Shown here piece by piece: positions 15,198 through 22,239 of a DNA stretch of 64,000 nt (the first letter of the stretch is position 1; each line of letters opens with the position of its first letter). The notes under the pieces are model-generated. The model was not told the DNA's origin and searched no databases. It worked only from the letters and a program-made list of their open reading frames with translations. The position numbers were made by a program, and so were the translations under genes. Source of the DNA: CAKSQF01 sp964568425 (GTDB taxonomy: Bacteria; Bacillota; Clostridia; Oscillospirales; CAG-272); assembly GCA_964568425.1 (NCBI GenBank), contig CAZMPO010000002.1, positions 96,030 through 160,029 of the forward strand. The letters run 5' to 3'.

Positions 15198-15638
15198 TTA
15201 TGTACCGCCCAGAGCCTTTGTCAGCGTTACGAGCGTCCCTTTTCCCGGATGGGAGATGACCGACAACTTGTCCGAGAGCGATTTCATTATGGGGAATCCC
15301 ATTCCGCCTCGCTCGCCGTCGGGATCTGTTGTGTAAAGCGGCTCCATACAACGCTCGATGTTGTCTATACCGCACCCTCTGTCGCGGATCTTTATCCGAA
15401 GCGATCGATCGTCGTAGCACCTCAGCGCGATCTCGACCGTGCCGATCGGCATGCCCTTGTAGGCATGGACGATGCAGTTTGTCACTGCCTCCGAAACGAT
15501 AACACGCAGATCGGACAGCTCCTCGAGCGTCGGGTCAAGTCCCGCGGCGAATGCGCATACGACCTGCCTTGCAAAGCATTCGTTTTCGGAAATGGCTATA
15601 AATTCAAGCTTCATTTGATTTGTGACTGTTTTTTTCAT
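15198..15638 (-). CDS. spoIIAB: Anti-sigma-F factor and kinase SpoIIAB
   Basis: SpoIIAB binds SigF and phosphorylates SpoIIAA. The 146-aa GHKL ATPase shows the N box VSEAVTNCIVHAYKG, the G1 box IRDRGCGIDN and the G2 box ERGGMGFPIMKSL. It lies 30 bp after spoIIAA and 22 bp before sigF in the standard order. GGAGCTAC is upstream of the ATG. Confidence 0.96.
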   Translation of the reverse strand: MKKTVTNQMKLEFIAISENECFARQVVCAFAAGLDPTLEELSDLRVIVSEAVTNCIVHAYKGMPIGTVEIALRCYDDRSLRIKIRDRGCGIDNIERCMEPLYTTDPDGERGGMGFPIMKSLSDKLSVISHPGKGTLVTLTKALGGT

Positions 15639-15668
15639 TTCTGTAGCTCCTTTGCTCCTTTTATCTTG

Positions 15669-16004
15669 TCAGACCTTGCTGTTTGCCGCCCGCACGATCT
15701 CGATCATTCCACCGATTCCCGCAAGGCGCAGGATCTTCTCGGTCTGCTCTGTGGGATTTGACAGGATAAGCTTGCCGCCAAGCTCCCTGACACGAGTGAG
15801 ACGCCCGAGTATCAGCCCAAGCCCTGACGAATCCATGAAGCTCACGCCTCCAAGCTCCATGATCGTCTCTTTCGGACGGCAATAAAATATCGCCGTGTCG
15901 ATCTGCTCCCTGATGTATTTTGCGCTGTGATGATCGATGTCTCCCTCTATCGTGACGACCATCCTCTTGCCGTCGCTCTCACATTTTACACCGGCTATTT
16001 CCAT
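15669..16004 (-). CDS. spoIIAA: Anti-anti-sigma factor SpoIIAA
   Basis: A 111-aa STAS-domain protein. The phosphorylated serine is in the motif GVSFMDSSGLGLILGR. In the unphosphorylated state it pulls SpoIIAB off SigF. The longest frame runs upstream to 16163, but MEIAGVKCESDGKRM at 16004 fits the family N terminus and has GGAAGAG 7 nt upstream, so I choose that start. First gene of the spoIIA operon. Confidence 0.95.
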   Translation of the reverse strand: MEIAGVKCESDGKRMVVTIEGDIDHHSAKYIREQIDTAIFYCRPKETIMELGGVSFMDSSGLGLILGRLTRVRELGGKLILSNPTEQTEKILRLAGIGGMIEIVRAANSKV

Positions 16005-16059
16005 TTTGATCTCTTCCTTTCGACTTTGTTTCTTTATTTTTTTGATGAGTGAATGTCCT

Positions 16060-16077
16060 TGTCCGATCGATCGGACA
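16060..16077. promoter_or_regulatory. Perfect 18-bp palindrome in the spoIIAA leader
   Basis: TGTCCGATCGATCGGACA is perfectly self-complementary. It lies between the putative spoIIA promoter and the spoIIAA ribosome binding site. It could be an operator or an RNA hairpin; no binding protein can be assigned. Confidence 0.5.
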
Positions 16078-16088
16078 TTTTCGAGAAA

Positions 16089-16121
16089 ATAATAGCATGT
16101 ATCTTTCGCAAAATCTGTCAA
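16089..16121 (-). promoter_or_regulatory. Putative Spo0A-activated promoter of the spoIIA operon (21-bp spacer)
   Basis: Minus strand TTGACA (16121-16116) and TATTAT (16094-16089) are 21 bp apart, too far for ordinary sigma-A but the spacing type seen at Spo0A-activated promoters of Bacillus such as spoIIE and spoIIG. TTTTGACA resembles a reversed 0A box (TTCGACA, one mismatch). No convincing sigma-H promoter is seen. Assignment is inference. Confidence 0.55.
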
Positions 16122-16146
16122 AAGCCGACGATATCGAAAATTTTTC

Positions 16147-16182
16147 AAAAAAAGAGCCCCCATCGGTTTTGCCGATGGAGGC
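16147..16182 (-). terminator. Terminator of the LTA-synthase-like gene
   Basis: On the minus strand AGCCTCCATCGG pairs with CCGATGGGGGCT around a 4-nt loop and is followed by a T7 run, 20 bp after the stop. Confidence 0.88.
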
Positions 16183-16204
16183 TGTGAGTGTTGTGTGTTG
16201 AGAT

Positions 16205-18454
16205 TTATTCATCCTGCTCTTTTTTGCCTGTTGAGGGTGCTGTTATTGGCGCGGTAACGGGAGCGGGAATATCGCTTGTTGTATCTGTCGTCGTTGACGT
16301 GACGGGCGGGGTGGATACATCTCCTTTGACGAACCAGTGGGTCAGTTTGTTCTCGTTGCTGTCAAAGAGCGCGTTGTATTGCAGGTATTTGTACAACAGC
16401 AGGAGATTCGAGTCCTCTGCGGGATATTCGGAAAAACTGTAGAAATTTCCGCTCGTGTCCCAATAGCCTGCCGCGCTGATCGCGGGATATTCTTCTCTGA
16501 CCATCGAAATAAAGTTCAGATACTCGGTCTTTTCGATGCCTGCAATGTCGAGTGCTTTGCCCGAAAGATAGTTGAGAGACGTGATCTCGCTCTCGTCGCC
16601 CTCAAATTCGAAATTTGCCCAGATGAGATAGGGAACGGCATACTTTGCTTGATTGAGCCTTGCGTCGCTGTCGTCGTCGATTCCGAAGAAGTTTGAATAA
16701 AAGCTTGCCGACAGAGAGGGCTGATGGTCGCCGAAGAATACGATCACCGTCTCCTCATCGGCATTTGTGAAATATTCGATCAGCTCGCGGAGTGCCTCGT
16801 CGGTCTTGTTGATCGATGACAGATATTCCTGCGTGCCCTTGTATTTCGTGTAATTCTGCAGATGGATGGTCGGTACAAAACCCTCGGTTGAAAATCCGCC
16901 GTGATTCATCATGGTAACGGCAAAGGTGAAGAGGGGAGTGCCCTTGTCCTTTGACTCGTACATTTCAATGATCTTGTCAAATACTGCCGCATCGCTTACA
17001 TGTCCGCGATAGTAATCCTCGTCGGTAAGCCCGGTGAAATCGTCCTCGAAAAGGATCTTGTTAAACCCGTAGTATGAGTAGATCTTGTCTCTTGACCAGT
17101 TTGTCGGTGCTTCGGGATGCATTCCGACCGTTAAATATCCTTCCTTGTTCAGAAGATCGACGATCGAGAAGGAATTGTTTTTGTTCAGATAGAGATTGTA
17201 CGCGACAGTGTTCGCAGGAAGGAAGGCAAGCGAGTGACCGGTCAAAAACTCGAGCTCCGAGTTTGCGGTGTTTCCGCCGAATACCGAGGATATCGCCCAA
17301 CCCTTTTCGACATTCGGCATGGTTGAGGAAAGCGAGCTGAAGAAGGGAAGCACGTTTTCGACGGTCAGCAGATTGTCCTTTGCCTTGCCCTTGTTGTAAA
17401 GATACTCGGATACAGCTTGCAGATCAGAGAAGGTCTCGTCCATGATGACGATGATGTTCGGCTTTTCCTTGTCGTCGTCGTCCGATGTGTCGGGCGTCGT
17501 TGACGGAGCGGTCGGCGCACCTGTCGCGGGCGGTGTTACTTCATCGGTGCTTGGAGGATCGACCGGCGTCACGCCTGTTTGCGGCGGGACGACGTCCAGT
17601 CCGTAAAGCTCTTTAAGAAGCCCTATCAGCACCTCGCGCGAGTAATTCTCGGGCACTTTGACCTTCGTTGCGGCGGCTGTGTGAATGAAATTGACATAGA
17701 AACCGTTGTATTCGGATGCACGAAATTTCCAATACTTGTCCTTGAAATCGATGGCGTCACTGCCGCGATCGGATGAGATAACAAAGCAGGGAACTACTAT
17801 CGTGACGGCGGCGAGCACGCTTGATATGATCCGAATATAACGAATACGGAATATCGGCAACCTTGTGCGTATGATAAGTATCGCAAAGGGAACAGCAAAC
17901 AGCAGACCGCTGAGCGTCATCGGCGAGAGGGTGAATTTGTAAGACCCTGCGACACTAAGCCCGGTAAAGACCGAGAAAAGGTCGTTGTATCCGATCTCCA
18001 TCTGTCTTGTTTGTACGACAAAATGGTCGATGACACCGAGTACCTCCGAGAAGATCAGCACCGACAGTATCGACGCATTAACTCTTGCGCTTGCCGCAAA
18101 TATAAGAAGCTCCATGCCGAAAATGATGATCACGTTCAGCATGAATTTCGCGAAATTCATATATTTTCCGAATCCCGCGCCGATCGTGAACTGCATCAAG
18201 ATGAATATTAAAAATGCCGAGGCGAAGAGTATCGGAAGCGAGATGAGAGGGTGGGTCTTTTGCGTTGGTTGAATTTTTATAAGAAGTGTTGCCGCCATGA
18301 GCAGGGCAGAGCCGAGAATGACGAATGTGTTGGCGTGCAGGATTGCCGCAATTATCGCGACCGCGACGATCGAACCGAATATCCACGGATAGGTTCGCAG
18401 GTTCGTCTGAAACGATATCTTCAAGACGGAACACCTTGGTAACTTTATCTTCAT
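16205..18454 (-). CDS. LTA synthase family sulfatase-fold membrane protein
   Basis: A 749-aa protein with a hydrophobic N-terminal half (several membrane helices, residues about 20-235) and an extracellular sulfatase-fold domain (about 335-650). Landmarks are the metal site NIIVIMDETFSDL, the likely catalytic Thr in FGGNTANSELEFLTG, MNHGGFS, and the metal-binding FFGDHQPSL. LtaS enzymes polymerise glycerol-phosphate from phosphatidylglycerol. Unlike the typical LtaS, a Pro/Thr/Asp-rich linker (about 290-335) joins the halves and a second Thr/Pro-rich tail (about 715-749) follows. Whether it makes lipoteichoic acid or modifies another polymer with phosphoglycerol is open. It is monocistronic by its own promoter and terminator. 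Confidence 0.88.
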   Translation of the reverse strand: MKIKLPRCSVLKISFQTNLRTYPWIFGSIVAVAIIAAILHANTFVILGSALLMAATLLIKIQPTQKTHPLISLPILFASAFLIFILMQFTIGAGFGKYMNFAKFMLNVIIIFGMELLIFAASARVNASILSVLIFSEVLGVIDHFVVQTRQMEIGYNDLFSVFTGLSVAGSYKFTLSPMTLSGLLFAVPFAILIIRTRLPIFRIRYIRIISSVLAAVTIVVPCFVISSDRGSDAIDFKDKYWKFRASEYNGFYVNFIHTAAATKVKVPENYSREVLIGLLKELYGLDVVPPQTGVTPVDPPSTDEVTPPATGAPTAPSTTPDTSDDDDKEKPNIIVIMDETFSDLQAVSEYLYNKGKAKDNLLTVENVLPFFSSLSSTMPNVEKGWAISSVFGGNTANSELEFLTGHSLAFLPANTVAYNLYLNKNNSFSIVDLLNKEGYLTVGMHPEAPTNWSRDKIYSYYGFNKILFEDDFTGLTDEDYYRGHVSDAAVFDKIIEMYESKDKGTPLFTFAVTMMNHGGFSTEGFVPTIHLQNYTKYKGTQEYLSSINKTDEALRELIEYFTNADEETVIVFFGDHQPSLSASFYSNFFGIDDDSDARLNQAKYAVPYLIWANFEFEGDESEITSLNYLSGKALDIAGIEKTEYLNFISMVREEYPAISAAGYWDTSGNFYSFSEYPAEDSNLLLLYKYLQYNALFDSNENKLTHWFVKGDVSTPPVTSTTTDTTSDIPAPVTAPITAPSTGKKEQDE

Positions 18455-18586
18455 GACAGAGTCCTTTCGTAATAACGGTGAAAAAGGTATAATTACGTAT
18501 TGTCGGATGCTTTTTCCTTTTGTTTTGGTTTATTTGTATTGTAAACTCCCGAGTATCGGGACGAAATTTTTCAGACAACGAATGCT

Positions 18587-18615
18587 ATTATACACCAGAT
18601 ATGAAACTTTGTCAA
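18587..18615 (-). promoter_or_regulatory. Promoter of the LTA-synthase-like gene
   Basis: Minus strand TTGACA (18615-18610), 17 bp, TATAAT (18592-18587), about 130 bp before the start codon. The 130-bp leader is A/T-rich with no obvious riboswitch. Between 18616 and 18710 I see nothing else. Confidence 0.82.
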
Positions 18616-18710
18616 CCTTTTTTTAGGTACAACTTGTGAACAAGGTGCAAACTTTCCTGTACGATCAACACTTTTCTCGACTGTTTTGCCTGTTTTTTTA
18701 AAAAAAACTA

Positions 18711-18739
18711 TTGACAATCGGACAACTTCGTGTTATAAT
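18711..18739 (+). promoter_or_regulatory. Promoter of the valS T-box leader
   Basis: TTGACA (18711-18716), 17 bp, TATAAT (18734-18739), a full consensus. Transcription would start near 18746. Confidence 0.88.
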
Positions 18740-18745
18740 AAGTCA

Positions 18746-19035
18746 AATTGAATACCGTTTGAAAATGCTTCGACGGGGAGCAGTAAGACGAAACGCGTCC
18801 CACAGAGAGTGCCGCAGAGCTGAGAGCGGCATGGAAGGTGCGCCGCCCGAAGTCGCCCCCGAGCATCGGTCGTGAAGATCTCTTAGCCTCCGACGGGACT
18901 GCCCGTTACAGCAGTGACCGTACCGTGATATTTTGTTGGTGCGGCATAAAGTGCTCGCTTTTGCGAGAATACGGGTGGTACCGCGTCTTTTCGGCGTCCT
19001 GTGGATCTTTTGATCTGCGGGCGTTTTTTATTTTG
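18746..19035 (+). promoter_or_regulatory. T-box riboswitch controlling valS
   Basis: The T-box sequence GGGTGGTACCGCG is at 18973-18985, and AGAGAG (about 18804) and GGTGCG of Stem I lie upstream. A specifier codon GTC (18852-18854, in GAAGTCGCCC) fits valine. The hairpin CGTCCTGTGGATC/GATCTGCGGGCG (18995-19023) followed by a T run is the terminator. Uncharged tRNA-Val would pair with the specifier and the T-box bulge and allow valS expression. Confidence 0.9.
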
Positions 19036-19097
19036 CCACCAAACGGCGATTTTAATCCGCAAAAATACCGATATATTATGAAAGGAAGACATCGATA

Positions 19098-21713
19098 ATG
19101 AAAGAACTCGAAAAACAATATTCTCCAAAAGACATCGAGGACCGACTCTATGCTTTTTGGAATGATAAGGGCTATTTTACCCCCGATCTGAACGACGGCA
19201 AGCCGCCGTTCTCGATCGTAATTCCGCCCCCCAACGTTACCGGCAAACTCCACATGGGACACGCACTTGACGAAACGCTTCAGGATATTCTGGCACGCTT
19301 CAAGCGTATGCAGGGCTATTCCACACTCTGGCTGCCGGGTACCGACCACGCAGGCATCGCAACGCAGATCAAGGTTGAGGAATCGCTTAGAACAAACGAA
19401 GGGCTTACCCGCTATGATCTCGGTCGCGAAAAATTCCTCGAGCGCGTTTGGGATTGGAAAGAGCAGTACGGCGGAAATATCATCCGCCAGCTCAAAAAGC
19501 TCGGCTCGTCCTGCGATTGGTCGCGCCTGCGCTTTACCATGGACGAGGGCTGCTGCAGGGCAGTTCGCGAGGTCTTTGTCAATCTCTATGACAAAGGACT
19601 CATCTATCGCGGCAACAGGATCATAAACTGGTGTCCGCATTGCCGCACCGCACTTTCGGATGCGGAGGTCGAATACGAGGAACAGCCGGGACATTTTTGG
19701 CATATCAAATATCCGCTTTCGGATGGCAGCGGCTATGTTGAGATCGCGACCACGCGTCCCGAGACCCTGCTCGGCGATACAGCCGTCGCCGTTTATCCCG
19801 ATGATGAAAGATATAAGTCGATCGTCGGCAAAACGCTCATCCTTCCGCTTGTCGGCAGAGAGATACCTGTCATTGCCGATGAATATGTCGAGAAGGACTT
19901 CGGTACGGGTTGCGTAAAGATCACTCCCGCACACGACCCCAACGACTTCCTTGTCGGTCAGCGTCACTCGCTTGCGCAGATCAAGATACTTGACGATGAC
20001 GCAAAGATCAATCTTGTCGGATCGAAATACCACGGCATGGATCGCTATGAGGCAAGAGCCGCCATGGTCGCCGATCTTGAGGCGGCGGGACTTCTTGTCA
20101 AGGTCGAGCCGCATGTTCATAATGTCGGAACATGCTACCGTTGCCACGGCACGGTCGAGCCGATCACGTCCGATCAGTGGTTCGTTAAAATGGCACCGCT
20201 TGCCGAGCCTGCGATCGAGGTCGTTAAGAGCGGTGAGATCAAATTCGAGCCCGATCGCTTTGCGAATAATTACTATCGCTGGATGGAAAATGTCCACGAT
20301 TGGTGCATATCCCGTCAGCTTTGGTGGGGTCACCGCATCCCCGCATTCTACTGCGACGATTGCGGCGAAATGATCGTTTCGAAAGAGGATGTCACAGTCT
20401 GCCCGAAATGCGGCGGCAGGATGCGTCAGGAGGAGGACGTTCTCGATACATGGTTCTCGTCGGCTCTGTGGCCATTCTCGACCATGGGCTGGCCCGATGA
20501 GACCGAAACGCTCAAGAAATACTATCCCACATCCGTGCTCGTTACCGGCTATGATATCATATCCTTCTGGGTTTCGAGAATGATCTTCTCTGGGCTTGAG
20601 CATACAGGTAAAAAGCCCTTCTCCAATGTCTTTATCCACGGACTTGTCCGCGATGCGCAGGGACGCAAGATGTCCAAATCGCTCGGCAACGGAATCGATC
20701 CGCTCGAGATCATCGATCAGTACGGTGCCGATGCTCTGAGATTTGCCCTCGCGACAGGTAACGCACCCGGCAACGATATGCGCTTCTCGGACGAAAAGAT
20801 CGAGGCGGCAAGAAACTTCAATAATAAGCTTTGGAACGCCGCAAGATTTATCTTAATGAACCTTACGATCGAAAAAGCCGAGCTTCCTCCCGCTGAAAAA
20901 CTCGAAACCGAGGACAGATGGCTGCTTTCGAAGTATAACAGGCTTGTCGGCGAGGTCACTGCAAATCTTGAGAGCTATGAGCTTGGTGTCGCCCTCGCAA
21001 AGCTTTACGATTTTGCCTGGGATGTCTTCTGCGATTGGTATATCGAGCTTGTTAAGCCTCGCCTCTCGTCGTGCGATGAGGGTGCACAGCAGGTGCTCGT
21101 TTATGTCATGACCGGTATTTTGAAGATGCTCCATCCCTTTATCCCCTTCATAACCGAGGAAATTTGGCAGTCTCTGCCGCATGACGGCGAGTCGATCATG
21201 GTGTCAAGTTGGCCTGTCGCCGATCCTCTGCACAGCTTTGTCGAGGATGAGGGACGCATGGAAGCGATCATAGAGGCGATCCGCGCTATCCGCAATCGCA
21301 GACAGGAGATGAACGTTCCGCCCTCCAAAAAAGCCGCACTGACTGTCGTCACCGACCGTACCGACGCCTTTAACGAAAAGAGCGAACGTTTCTTCGTAAA
21401 ACTCGCGTGTGCGTCCTCGATGAAGACCGTCAGAACGCATACCGATGACGGCGCGATACAGATCGTCACCTCGACCGCGACGATATTTATTCCGCTTGCC
21501 GATATCGTCGATCTTGCAAAAGAAAGAGCGCGTCTTGAGGCTGAACTTAAGAAAAATCTGTCCGAGATCGATCGTCTTACCAAAAAGCTCGATAATCCCG
21601 GATTTGTCGCCAAGGCCCCCGAAAACGTCATCGCCGGCGAACGCGCAAAGCTTGCAAAGTATACCGAGACCGCCGAAAAGGTCAAAGCGGCACTTGCAAA
21701 GCTCCCTGAATAA
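19098..21713 (+). CDS. valS: Valyl-tRNA synthetase
   Basis: A class I synthetase of 871 aa, normal length. The HIGH-type motif is NVTGKLHMGHAL (about residue 45) and the KMSKS loop is GRKMSKSLGNGIDP (about 515). The editing (CP1) domain contains the TTRPETLLGDTAVAV motif. A C-terminal coiled coil (KERARLEAELKKNLSEIDRL) is typical for ValRS and binds tRNA. AAAGGAAG precedes the ATG. Expression is governed by the T-box upstream. Confidence 0.98.
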   Translation: MKELEKQYSPKDIEDRLYAFWNDKGYFTPDLNDGKPPFSIVIPPPNVTGKLHMGHALDETLQDILARFKRMQGYSTLWLPGTDHAGIATQIKVEESLRTNEGLTRYDLGREKFLERVWDWKEQYGGNIIRQLKKLGSSCDWSRLRFTMDEGCCRAVREVFVNLYDKGLIYRGNRIINWCPHCRTALSDAEVEYEEQPGHFWHIKYPLSDGSGYVEIATTRPETLLGDTAVAVYPDDERYKSIVGKTLILPLVGREIPVIADEYVEKDFGTGCVKITPAHDPNDFLVGQRHSLAQIKILDDDAKINLVGSKYHGMDRYEARAAMVADLEAAGLLVKVEPHVHNVGTCYRCHGTVEPITSDQWFVKMAPLAEPAIEVVKSGEIKFEPDRFANNYYRWMENVHDWCISRQLWWGHRIPAFYCDDCGEMIVSKEDVTVCPKCGGRMRQEEDVLDTWFSSALWPFSTMGWPDETETLKKYYPTSVLVTGYDIISFWVSRMIFSGLEHTGKKPFSNVFIHGLVRDAQGRKMSKSLGNGIDPLEIIDQYGADALRFALATGNAPGNDMRFSDEKIEAARNFNNKLWNAARFILMNLTIEKAELPPAEKLETEDRWLLSKYNRLVGEVTANLESYELGVALAKLYDFAWDVFCDWYIELVKPRLSSCDEGAQQVLVYVMTGILKMLHPFIPFITEEIWQSLPHDGESIMVSSWPVADPLHSFVEDEGRMEAIIEAIRAIRNRRQEMNVPPSKKAALTVVTDRTDAFNEKSERFFVKLACASSMKTVRTHTDDGAIQIVTSTATIFIPLADIVDLAKERARLEAELKKNLSEIDRLTKKLDNPGFVAKAPENVIAGERAKLAKYTETAEKVKAALAKLPE

Positions 21714-21726
21714 AATTTATAATAAA

Positions 21727-21769
21727 AGATCCGTCCCTTTTGCGTTTTTGCACAAGGGACGGATCTCTT
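21727..21769 (+). terminator. Terminator of valS
   Basis: AGATCCGTCCCTT pairs with AAGGGACGGATCT around a loop, followed by CTTT, 13 bp after the valS stop. Confidence 0.85.
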
Positions 21770-21780
21770 TACATAGAAAT

Positions 21781-21814
21781 AAAAAATCTCTCATGCATCT
21801 TCGCATGAGAGATT
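21781..21814 (-). terminator. Terminator of tRNA-Lys
   Basis: On the minus strand AATCTCTCATGC pairs with GCATGAGAGATT around a 6-nt loop, and a T run follows directly. It abuts the CCA end of the tRNA. Confidence 0.85.
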
Positions 21815-21889
21815 GGTGCACCCTCGGGGACTCGAACCCCGGACCCACTGATTAAGAGTCAGTTGCTCTACCAACTGAGCTAAGGGTGC
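21814..21889 (-). tRNA. tRNA-Lys (anticodon CTT)
   Basis: The minus strand folds as a full cloverleaf: acceptor GCACCCT/AGGGTGC, D arm AGCTCAGTTGGTAGAGC, anticodon stem ACTGA/TCAGT with loop CTCTTAA (anticodon CTT), T arm CGGGG-TTCGAGT-CCCCG, discriminator A. CCA is encoded at 21816-21814. Confidence 0.97.
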
Positions 21890-21928
21890 ATTTTCTTTCG
21901 TTTCCGCGCTTGCCGCGGAACGTGTATT

Positions 21929-21956
21929 ATTATACCACATTTTTTTATTTTGTCAA
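21929..21956 (-). promoter_or_regulatory. Promoter of tRNA-Lys with upstream A/T tracts
   Basis: Minus strand TTGACA (21956-21951), 16 bp, TATAAT (21934-21929). Upstream lies a run of phased A and T tracts (21957-22003) that could act as an UP element and is nearly identical to the sequence upstream of the feo promoter. The rest of 21890-22034 holds nothing else I recognise, apart from a small GC-rich hairpin in the leader (about 21904-21919). Confidence 0.8.
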
Positions 21957-22034
21957 GGGGTTTTTGAAAAAAAGTTTGATTTTTTTCAAAAAACTTTCTA
22001 AAGGCATACCCCTGTAAGACAGATCGCAAAACAA

Positions 22035-22074
22035 AGCTGTCTCAAATGCCCCGAAAAGAGCATTTGAGACAGCT
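22035..22074 (-). terminator. Terminator after the BspA-type gene
   Basis: AAGCTGTCTCAAATGC pairs with GCATTTGAGACAGCTT around an 8-nt loop. A T-rich run follows on the minus strand. It lies 165 bp after the annotated stop of the gene. Confidence 0.8.
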
Positions 22075-22239
22075 TGAACGGTTACCGCTGTTTACATAGT
22101 GCCGATAATTGCCGTCATCCGCAGGCTGTGCCTTGTTGTAAAAGCAGGGCGTAAGTGTAATGACAGCGTCGGTGGTCTTGGGGATGACTACCGATGCCGC
22201 GGTGCCGTAAAAGCCTGCGATCGTGCAACTCTTGCCGTC

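Noticed and set aside
18626..18652. CTTGT-GA-ACAAG inverted repeat upstream of the LTA-synthase-like promoter.
   Set aside because: Only 5-bp arms and no second copy, so too weak to call an operator.
18906..20639. A 577-codon open frame on the minus strand opposite valS.
   Set aside because: It lies antisense to the conserved ValRS and its T-box. Its protein has no recognisable domain. Long antisense frames are common here because of the C/G-rich third positions.
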